From: Saururus chinensis
Taxonomy: Eukaryota; Streptophyta; Magnoliopsida; Piperales; Saururaceae
Reading direction: 5' to 3'
DNA: 64,000 bases
Assembly (NCBI GenBank): GCA_035235625.1
Contig: CP141147.1
Location: forward strand, 30,548,756-30,612,755
Shown here one piece after another: positions 35,916 to 46,000 of the stretch. The notes beneath the pieces are model-generated. The model had not been told where the DNA came from. It saw nothing but the letters and a program-made list of their open reading frames with translations, and searched no databases. The translations under genes were made by a program, and so were the position numbers. Within the stretch, counting starts at the first letter, position 1; the number at the start of each line of letters is the position of its first letter.

Positions 35916-38257
35916 CTATATATGAAGCAATTAAAATAATCGAGAACAAATTCGAAAAACTTTTTTAGTCTACCATATTTGAAACATATAGGGATAAAAA
36001 GCTACAATTAGGTCAAAGAAAACCATTAAGAATGTACTTTTAACAACTGTAGCAAAGTCATATCTTGGATTGGAGCTTTTATTCAAGCCGAACTCACAAG
36101 TGAAAGCTACCTCGACTACTTGCATTTCCAATGCACATGCCATAGGTTGGACCTTAAACATGTCTCAATGTGCAACCGATTTAGGTGGATAAAAGAGGAC
36201 CACCGGATTAGGGGGCTGTCAAATTTAAGTTTTTGGCCCCTTTGATGTGCAATCTTGTTTCCGTCCCCCATCTCATATTTTCACCCTTATAATCTCAATA
36301 TTCAATGCTTTGAACTTTGAATTTAAGGGTCAAGGAATAAATTTTTTTTTTAATAAATTAATTAATTAATGAAGCTCATATGAAGGTGTATTCCCCTACA
36401 CATCAATAGTGGTCAAAATTTGGTGGGCCTCCATCAAAACGTTGATCCATCACCCCATGAGACCACTTCAAGCCCCACAGATGAAATTGATTGCGGAGAA
36501 CTTTACTAGTGGATGTACTTGTGATTGAGCCCCTCTAGCCAAATAGGCAAGGCGTGCCCGCCGGAGTAGAAGGGAGTGAGCCGTTCCATACTCGCCATCA
36601 CCATCGTCTTCTTCTACTTCTCTTTTTCCCCTGTGTGCAATACTTACGAAAAAATTATCAATAACGGGGGTGGTATTTTAAGAGTACCCCACCTCGCCTT
36701 GCCCCGCCCCGCCCTGCCCCGCCTCGCCTCGCCTCGCCTCGCCGTGCCTCGCCTGGACTCATTCATCTCCGATCTGATGGCCGTTTCCGCAAAAGTTCCA
36801 TAAGGAAATGTAGCGTCACTTAATTGCTTTCCTACCTTGGCATGCTAGGGCATTATCGTAAATTTAGGCACTGTATTGTCATTATCATCTTTAAATATGG
36901 GCTCCATGGGCCGTGGACGTGAATGGTTTGGCGCTTGGCAATGGCCCAACAACTTGTGACGGCTCAATTTTATGAATTAATCAAGAGAAAAGACTTGATT
37001 TATCCTCATGTAAATCATCCCTCTGCATTGTCTGCTGCCGTTAGGGATTACGACTACAAACTTGTTGCGTGTCCATTTCACAGCCCCAATTCCTTATCTT
37101 CATCATCTCTCTAAGGTTGGCCCAGTGCCGAAATTTTGCTTGGATTTTTCCCTGTCAATTGTTAATAATTGTTAATGGGTGTTAAAACACTACAGAAGAG
37201 ACTAAAGACGTTGGCTTGGACTTTGCTCTTTTTAGTTTTTACCACGCCTTATGAGACGAGGACATCTAGCCTGTGTAGTTGCGTATGCTAAATGGTACGC
37301 CTAATAGGGATGCGAGCCGTTAGATGAAGATCTGATGGCTTTCTCTCTGGCATTCTTGAATACCCCACGAGGCTCAGTGCTAAGCCGGAAAGATATCTTC
37401 TATAAAAGTAGCTATGTGTATAAATTATTATATTTTAATATATTTGATACTTGTGATTTTTGGCCATTGCCCAAAAGGGATGAGAGCAAGATATGGTGCT
37501 CTAATGGGCCCAGTTACCATGCCATTTCTAGTAAGGACCTAGACACTAAACACACCGAAAAAAATATATATTATTTTGCCATATATAACTATTAGTAAGA
37601 ATGCACATATATTATGCATTTATAGAATAAATAAAAGTTAGGTGAGGAAGAAAAGAAATTAGAGATAGGTATATATCAAACAAAAGTTAGCATTTCATGT
37701 TATAGCTATAATACATGTTTTTATTATCATTATAATTATAAATAATATACACATATAATTATAATTATTATACTAATCCAAATGCATTCCTAGTAAGCGA
37801 CTTTCACAATTATCACAAGCTTATTATTAAGCTATAAGTTGGTAACAACAATAGTGTCGAAAGACTTTGTGTCAATGACCAATGTGACCATGGGTCTTAG
37901 TTGATAGAGCTCATCAAGATTTTTTCAATAGTGTATAAATATATAAATACAAATATATATAATATAGGCACAAATACAAATTTCTTTTACCAAGATCTCG
38001 TTTAATAGTGTTGTATGAATCAAGTCTTATAAAAAAAATTTGAGAAATCCTACTCATATGAGATCTCATTTAATAGAGTTCATCAAGTGCTTCCAACAAT
38101 ATTAAGAATGCATAAATATGAGTTTAAAAGTACAAGAAATAACCTTATAAAGTTAAATTTTATATAACTAAAAAGTAAGGCCCATGTTGTGTCAGCTACC
38201 ACTATTTGGTTAACATAGAGAATTTTATTAAAATACACTTAAACTATAAGAGGGCAC
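35916..38257. other. Gene-free stretch with a C/G pentamer repeat
   Basis: No gene is supported. The only structured feature is the pentamer array at 36692-36754. Frames near 36576-36803 read through that array, and those at 37335-37595 have no recognisable domain. Confidence 0.45.
36692..36754. repeat. (CGCCT/CGCCC)n pentanucleotide minisatellite
   Basis: About a dozen pentamers of the form CGCCT, CGCCC or CGCCG are strung together without spacing changes. It is a GC-rich island in AT-rich surroundings. Confidence 0.85.
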
Positions 38258-38313
38258 TTGAGGTGAGAGCCTGGGCTCACGCAGCCGAGCGTGAGCCCAG
38301 GCTCTCACCTCAA
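38258..38313. repeat. Perfect 24-bp inverted repeat with 8-base loop
   Basis: Arms 38258-38281 and 38290-38313 are exactly complementary around the loop CAGCCGAG. The arm includes GAGCCTGGGCTCACG, close to the tip motif of the foldback elements at 4910 and 14634. There are no (TA)n tracts here, and outer sequences do not pair. It may be the collapsed remnant of such an element or a young two-ended foldback. Confidence 0.85.
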
Positions 38314-39012
38314 CTTTTTCCAAACTATATACCAACTCAGACTTGTATTAAAGAGTATTATAAAACATAAGTAAAATAAGAATTGCATGTGAAAAGCATA
38401 GGTAAAATAAGGAGAATTTGAAAATCTTAATCACTCAACTTACTTTATATGTAATACATGTAAAATTGGATCTTGAGAGTCAGATAATTTGTAAGATATA
38501 AGTGGGCTGAATTTGGTGGACTTCATCAGAGCCCACTTCACCCGGAACGGAACATGAATTTTATGCACTAGTTGGGACGATTACCCACTTGTCTGGTATG
38601 CAATATGACAACAATCATTCCTGGTATGCCATATTGCTCATTGAAACTTAGGAATTTTAATCAGACACTTTGTTTTGTTACAAATCAAACGCTTACTTAT
38701 AATCGCTATCAGACGTTATTATGCTTGACACTGATATCAGTTGATAGATGGGCTCTTTTTGTTAATAGCTACACATTCGACAATATCAGAAACCATTTGT
38801 CGTGTTGGCGAAGGAAATCCCAAAAATGGCAGATACCATTTATTTGCTTCTGTCTAAGATTAGATCTTTGATTGATTCATTAAAACAAAATTTCACGTTA
38901 CACATTGCTTGAGAACTGATTCAGCCACCATACAACTTTCTTTCTTTCCGTCTCTCTTTACGTGAACGATGTTGAATTGGGCTTCCCATGATCTCAGTTG
39001 CAGAAATCCCTA
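38314..39012. other. Gene-free stretch
   Basis: A 99-codon plus-strand frame (38572-38871) has no recognisable domain and no gene signals. I see nothing else. Confidence 0.45.
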
Positions 39013-39113
39013 TGTCTTGAAATAAGTGTGTTATTTTATTTTTAAAAATTAAATTAAAATTAGTTTATTTTAAAAAACTAAATAGGAAACTTATTTTAAG
39101 ACGGAGGAGGGAG
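39013..39113. mobile_element. Stowaway-like MITE, 101 bp
   Basis: Starts TGTCTTGAAATAAGTG after TA and ends AAGACGGAGGAGGGAG before TA. The right tip is the best-kept consensus end in the window, while the left tip has decayed. Confidence 0.7.
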
Positions 39114-39998
39114 TATAAAGGAAGCAAATGATTTCCTTCTTTAACATTTATAAATCAGTCATATTAGCCTTAATATTTCTTAGATAGCCTTCAATTTGGT
39201 ACTCATTTATATAACTAGACTAAACAATCGATACAATTTTTTTTTGCTACAAAATACCATAAACATGGCCTATGGAAGATCATGAACATTGGGGATGGAG
39301 AGACCAGGAAGGCCCCACCCGATTGGAAGGCCTCATATTAATATTCTATCATACGTGACCTTATAAACAAGAATATGTATAATATATGAGAGATGATAGA
39401 ACCTACATAATCCATTAAAAAAATATAGAGGCTCTATTAGAAATTTTATCCACTTCACGTCCCATCATCTTAACCCTTATATTGTTTATAAATTTTCAAG
39501 CCTATAAACTTATAATATATGATTTATAAGTTGTAACTTTTAAAAAATTTATAATATATGATTTATAAGTTGTAACTTTTAAAAAATAATAAAATAATAA
39601 ATGGGACAAGCAACAATTATTTACCTTTGCCAAAAATAAATCTAGTACTTACCAACTGAGGCTTTAATTAGCCATGAATATTTTATACATTAGCACATAA
39701 TATCCACTGAAGATAGTCTCCTTTCTCAATTTATCCCTACTACATGGCCATGATAAAATCAAGTTCTTTCCATTCCCCAGTAGTTTTTCATCTATTCTCA
39801 ATTCTACAAAACTAGATACACTCCCTCATCTCATTTTCTAAAGACAACACATTCTCATCTCTTAAGCTCTCTCTGAATTAGAAAAACCAAAAGTTGGTCA
39901 TATTATTCTTTTTAGAATTTAATCTATATACATTTTATTTAGCATAACCTTTACTTATCAAGGTTTTAAATTTTTTTTCAAATATTTTTGATAATATA

Positions 39999-40099
39999 CC
40001 CTTCATCCCATATTAATAGCTCTATTTGGTTTTTAAAATAAATTAAAATTAGTTCATTTTACAAAATTAAATGAAGCTATTTATGTTGGATATAGGGGG
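39999..40099. mobile_element. Stowaway-like MITE, 101 bp
   Basis: Starts CCCTTCATCCC and ends GGATATAGGGGG between TA dinucleotides. The interior has ATTAATAGCTCTATTTGG and its inverted partner. Confidence 0.7.
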
Positions 40100-40275
40100 T
40101 ATATATTTAACTTTTTTATGTGAAAAAGGAGTTAGGATATGAAAAACTTTTTAAAAGTAGATAAATTAATTCAATAGTTTTGTTACAAGTAATAAAATTT
40201 TTGCCTTAGGCTTCTACTTATTTCTAGCCGGCCCTGGGGAGACATCCCCTTCAAGTTTGCTCTACCCTAAAGATT

Positions 40276-40415
40276 TTAAATTGGTGCAATAGGTCCAAGG
40301 TTCATAGTATAAGGGCAATGGGTGCTCAAGTAGGAATATCTTGCAAGGTAAATCAACTTTGTTTCCTTCTTGTACATATAGGGAGATGCCTTTGAGTCAA
40401 GGGCAATGGGTGTTG
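40276..40415 (+). repeat. Duplicated segment A, copy 2
   Basis: Partner of 29104-29240; see there. A (TAA)n microsatellite follows from 40455. Confidence 0.6.
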
Positions 40416-40451
40416 GAGCATACGTTTTGTTTTCTAGTTTTATCCTTTTGA

Positions 40452-40454
<3 letters not shown>

Positions 40455-40544
<90 letters not shown>

Positions 40545-40581
40545 TAATAATAATAATAATAATTATTATTATTATTATTAT
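40455..40581. repeat. (TAA)n microsatellite with inverted end
   Basis: About 35 ATA/TAA units run to about 40560 and then switch to ATT units to 40579, so the last part can fold on the array. A MITE starts eight bases later (40589). Confidence 0.95.
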
Positions 40582-40588
40582 CAATATA

Positions 40589-40673
40589 CTCTCTCTATCT
40601 TAAATTAATAACTCCATTTAGTATTTTAGAATAAATTATTTGTAGTTAATTTTAAAAAATCAAATGGAGGGAG
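40589..40673. mobile_element. Stowaway-like MITE, 85 bp
   Basis: Starts CTCTCTCTATC and ends AAATGGAGGGAG between TA dinucleotides. It is shorter than the other copies because of an internal loss. A partial long-variant copy lies at about 40715-40872. Confidence 0.7.
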
Positions 40674-41207
40674 TATATTTTCTTGGATTAACAAGCTCCA
40701 CTAAACCAAAATGAAACAAAAGTGGAGAAAAAAGTTTATATACTCTCACATCTAAGAGAAGGGAAAATAAGCCTATGACACTTATTTTTTAAGAGTCCAA
40801 TCACTTATATTGAACAAAATGGAGTTATTAATATAGAACAAAGTTTTTTGTCAAATGGAGCTATTGATTTAGGACAGGGAGAATATTTATTTTGGCAATG
40901 TGCAAAAAGAAAAGTTTACTTATCCACATCAAGTTTGTAGTCCAATAGGAGTAATGTATCATTGTTTAAAAATACGAGTCATTCCTCCCATATATGCCTA
41001 AGAGATAATTAAGTTTTCGAGTCCCCTCATTACGAGTCTTCTCTCATGCTTGCCTACCCCAACTTGCTCTTTGTAGCAGCAAAATAAAGTTTTCAATATC
41101 TCTCAAGGAGAATTAATAGCACAAGATTTTATTCTCGCTTTGGACTCTTGGAGTAAATCCTAAGTCGTACCACACTTATTTCTCGTGTCTAGGCTTTTAT
41201 CACAGGT

Positions 41208-41525
41208 CCCACGTACCCTAACCCCACCCCAACATGCCCTAACTCCTTAGCAGGACCCAACCCAACCGAATGTCCTACTTTAGTCATTTAATATACTCCT
41301 TACATTCCAAAATAAGTGCCCTATTTAATTTTTTAAAATAAATTAAAATTAATTCAGTTTAACAACTAAATAGAGCACTTGCTTCGAGACAAAGGGAGTA
41401 TATCACAATAAATTGTTGCCTTTGCAATTGCCTTCTCATGGTATGCGGGTCCGACTGGACTTCCGATTTCCATCTCAGTTTTTGCAGTCACCGTTGGCTG
41501 CATAGCAGTGGAGGCCACATTCAGA
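41208..41525 (+). repeat. Duplicated segment B, copy 2 (carries a MITE)
   Basis: Partner of 30424-30612, interrupted at TTTAATATA by the MITE at 41296-41398. Matching words on both sides of the MITE show that the two halves were once joined. Confidence 0.75.
41296..41398. mobile_element. Stowaway-like MITE, 103 bp, with known empty site
   Basis: Starts CTCCTTACATTCC and ends GACAAAGGGAG, with TA on both sides (41294-41295, 41399-41400). The paralogous segment at about 30492-30502 has the uninterrupted TTTAATATA site, so the borders and the 2-bp TA duplication are confirmed within the window. Confidence 0.9.
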
Positions 41526-41562
41526 TAATTATCACAACTCCGGTCTCCATTTTAATTATATA

Positions 41563-41667
41563 ATTCGTTTGTCTGACATTGATAGCTCTGTTTGGTTTTT
41601 AAAATTGCACTAATTTTAGTTTATTTTTAAAAACCAAATGGAGTTTATTAACATGTGACACAGAGAG
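41563..41667. mobile_element. Stowaway-like MITE, about 105 bp
   Basis: The interior has ATAGCTCTGTTTGG and its inverted partner AACCAAATGGAGTT. It ends GACACAGAGAG before TA. The left tip is decayed (TTCGTTTGTC), so the left border is approximate. Confidence 0.6.
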
Positions 41668-43076
41668 TATATATTTGAGGACTGAGTGAGTAAAACAACC
41701 TTCGAAAATTATTTTGTGCATCTTATTCTAAGAAGGAATTTCCCCCAGAAATTTGGGTTGAAACTTTAAGGGAGCGTTGAGACAATTCGCCCATGAGGCT
41801 GCTGGTGGTGCTGCTGTTTGTTATTGTAAGGGACGATTTTTTGTTGCATTTTCTCCTCTCCATTCTACTCAGCTTCGTGTCTTGCTGAAGCTGCTGCTTG
41901 TTTGCTTGCTCTTGGCTATATGCAATTTCTAAGAAAGTCTTCAAGGCGACTCAAGACCATTGTCCAATTAATCAAGACGCCGTCTCAAGTTCCACGGAAG
42001 TGCACGGTTTCCTCCAAATACAAAACCTTCTATCAACGCAGCAAGTTAATAGGCTTCTATTATCCATATCTACCGGGAAGCCAATACAGTAGCATATACT
42101 CTAGCTAACTTTGCTATTGATAACTTATCATGTAATAGGTAAACATGCCACCTTCATTTATAAAACTTGTATTTTTACCCCCCCAAAAAACAAAAACAAA
42201 ATCATTCTACACGCTCAGCATACACCTAGCAAGCTGCTTCAGCACACACCACACAGCAGGTTGATTTTCAAATTTGTGAAATTACCAGTGTGCAATTACC
42301 AGACGTTACATTTCCCACAGATTAACAAATACAGGGAAGAACATAAGTAAGAACAGCCATATATGATAACGAAGAACCAGTCCTCTGGCTGCCAAAGTAA
42401 TAGCGAAGAACTAGTCCTGTGGCTGCCAATGTTTTATAGCTACTTCAAAATAACCAAGACGAGCCCGTTTCCTGACACTCATAAACGCCAACAATAACTA
42501 CAATACCATGCAGCTTCCAAATTCAGCTTCTTAGATGAAGAAAAATTAACTAAAAAATAAATAAATTTTCCCTCCCATATTTTCAAGAGAACCAAATAAG
42601 AAAAAGTGAATGATACCCAAGTCCTCCTTCCTTAACAATAGTGGCAGTTCCCTGCCAACGAAGTTGGTAACATCAACCAGTATCATATAAGGCAAACCGG
42701 AAACAAGCAGATAGTCTGGACTCTGGAATCCTTAATTATCGATCTCACAGCAACAATCTAACTGTTTCTAATAGTTTAAAATCCCGTACAAATCTAAAAG
42801 CAAACAAAAGTTTCTCTGGAAGAGACAGAGGAATTGTACAATTCTTTATGTTGCAACACAGCCATAATAAATAACACACCATAGCAAAAACGCCAAATGA
42901 ATTAAAGAAAGACAAACACTATCTTTTTTTCCTCAATGGAGAAAAATTAGATACGACTAAGACCAAAGAATGTAGAACCAACTAGATAACTTTTAATTGG
43001 CAACAAGCAGTCAAAATTTAAAATAATCATTGTAAATGACAAATATCATGTTAATATTCCTGCATCCTTAAATGAT
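41668..43076. other. Downstream side of the valyl-tRNA synthetase gene
   Basis: The part nearest 43076 should hold the 3' UTR of the minus-strand gene, but I found no convincing polyadenylation signal. Overlapping frames of 64-79 codons lie at 41898-42350 (plus) and of 73 codons at 41944-41723 (minus). None resembles a known family, and opposite strands compete, so none is called. Confidence 0.4.
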
Positions 43077-46000
43077 TCAGTACCTACCGGCCATAACACG
43101 CTCAAGGTTTTTGGCCTCTTCATCAACAATAACAAGTTCTTGCATAAGCTTCTCCAGCTTCAAAAGATTTTCCTGCTGAATATGACTTGGAACTTTCTCC
43201 TTATATGTGGAACTGCTCACCTTCTGTTTCAAGGTATCATGTTGCCTGCCAATACACGTGGAAGAAAAAGGATAAAACCTCTCAAAGACAAATGGAAACA
43301 ATCATCTCCAGAAACATAACGAAATATTTTTATGTACAATGATTCACACAGTTCTAAATATTGCAGCCATACTTAATGCACTGCTTTATAAATTAGTTAG
43401 CAAAACTATCAACTGCACTGCTATTGAACCTTGTAGCATAAACAATGCACTTTAATGTCCATGATTAGGTGCAAATCCATCCATGCACCGCAACGAACTA
43501 GATACAACATTGATGATAATCAGTAGTATGATGCAGACTGATAATCATCAGCTTACGACAGAACCATAAGGACAATTGAGAGGTCAAAATTCAGTCAATG
43601 GCCCAAAACCTTTAAGCACGTTATAAACCATGAGCAGTTTCCGTCTACCTATATAAAATTCACCCGCTAAAGTAAAAAAGCAATGAAATTTACAAGCACA
43701 GATGGAGCAGACTCGCATCAAAGTGAGTTTTTAAGTAAACAGCAATCTTCCAAGAATCTCCAGTCCCAGATCAGCATAATTTACTTCCAATCCACACCAT
43801 TTTCCATGTGTTTTAGCAATCCCAAGATCCCAATACATTGATTTCCAAAGAGACTGGCATCAGTTATATCATCATCATGACATTTGTTTGAAGTAAATAT
43901 TTTAAAACGCCCAAAGTTATTGCAAAGCCCCAGATTATGGAATGCCCAGTTAGACCCAGATGGGCAAACAGGTAAAATCCAGATCCAAACTAATGACCTG
44001 GCCCCCTGTGGCTGAACACGGTCAATCCAAAGCAATCATCCTCCTTTTCAGCACCAATTTTTTTACTTCTGTACCCAGTCAACCCAGTCCCCACAGGTGG
44101 CCCTCTCCAGAGTCCCATCTTCCATAGGTAACCCTCTAGAGAGAACCATGTCCGTTTATATCGACCATTAGCTTTGACAGATTTCACTCTCACTTTGGTC
44201 TGGACCGCTATATATGATCTGACCCCTCAGATTTGAGCACATAATCAGGGTTAGCACTGATAGCAAGATGACACTGACCAGCAAAGATTAAAGTAGTGGC
44301 AAATTAGTACAGAAACAGAGATTGGGTTGTTTCAAGGGACCCCAAGCAAACTTTAGGTATGTATTTTTGTTTCCTTACTACAGAAGACGAAATCTGCATC
44401 TAAAATTGAGGAACTTATCCACAATGTATGTTAAAATATTTTTTTCATAATCATAATCATGATCATAATGAATGAATGAGTATCTTTTCCCAACAATTTG
44501 GGGTCAGCGACATGGATCTTACACCTCCATTTTAGCATGTTTTGTGCCACCTCTTTCGTAAAGAGATAGCATAGTCATATCAATGTTTTATAACCCAGCC
44601 CGGTCACTGATATGGAATGGTGGCTGGGCCTATTCAACCAGGGGTCAACCCAGTTGATATAAATGTTTTTTTCTCCTCTCCCCTTCCTCCAACCCTAGCC
44701 ACCACTCCAATGGCCACTTGGCCCTTCCCTCCCTTCCTCCTCTCCCCCCGGCCTCACCCCAACTGTCGTCATCACCTCCGCCTCTCCTCCCTTCCTCCTT
44801 CCCCTCCGCCTTCCCCGGCCTCGCCCCAACTGCGGCCAACACCTCCCCCTCTCCTCCCTTCCTCCTTCCCTTTCGCCGCTCCCCTTGGCCTCGCCCTAGC
44901 CGCCGCCAACGCCTCTTTGCCTCTTCTCCCTTACCTGAGCCGTCTCCGAAAGAAGAACCCCACCAACAAAAATCATGGCTCCAAACCGACGTCCGGCGCC
45001 GGGGATTTGCGGCTTGGCTGCCCCTCTCTCCAATCGCCCCCTTCGGAATTTTTTTTCTTGCCAAAAGACTCAAAATTGGATTTGCCGGGTTGGCAGTTTG
45101 TTCGGGATGGGCGAGAGTGACCCGCCCAGCAGCCTAGAGAAACCGGTCTGGATTTTTTACCAGCCCAGTTGGACCCAGTCAAACCAGCCGGGCCTGTCCA
45201 GGTTTTAAAACACTTAGCCATATCCTTTCTTATTAACTCAAACCAAGTTCTCTTAAGTCTCCCTCTTTTGGTATATTTGGTATGCACCACATGATACTCC
45301 CGATGATGCCCACTATTTTGCCCACCCCACATTTATCCTATGTACTACATTATTATTAATATCTCCCTCTTTGCAGATAATGGAACCTAAATATTGGAAT
45401 TGCTTACATCTTGGCACTCCTTGCCTATCTATTTCGACTAAGGCTCTACTTATGCTTCTACTTACCTTAAATTTAAATTTCATATACACCACCTTAGTCC
45501 TGCTTATTTCAAAACATTTTGATTTTAGAGCTTCCCTCTACAATTCCAGTTCGGCATTTACCCCTCTATAGTCTCATCAGCTAAAATTACATCAATAAAC
45601 AAGCACCAAGGTATCCTATCTTGTATATGTGCAATTAGCTGATCTATAACCAAAGCAAAAAGATACAGGCTTAAGGCTGACCACTGGCGTAGATTTACTA
45701 TGACCAGGAACTTGGTTTCTCCCCAATTGTCCATGTACTAATCGCTACCCCATTATACATATCTTTAATAATATCAATATAACCTCTAATAAATCATTTC
45801 TTCTTCAAATATCAATATAACCTCTAATAACTCTTTTCTTCTTCAAGACACTCTAAATGAGCTCTTGAGACACTCTATCATAAACTTTTTCTAAATCTAT
45901 AAAGGTCATATAGAGGGTCTTGTCTCCTATCCATGTACTTCTACTAGTTGGAATAAAATTGGAAAACTTGCCCACAATGCACGTTAAAATGTTTTTACTC

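Noticed and set aside
40276-40584. Ile/Tyr-rich frame on the minus strand
   Set aside because: Translation of the (TAA)n array joined to duplicated segment A.
44973-45332. 119-codon minus-strand frame
   Set aside because: It is a chance fusion of the RTE reverse-transcriptase tail with the border of the nested Mutator-like element, not a gene.
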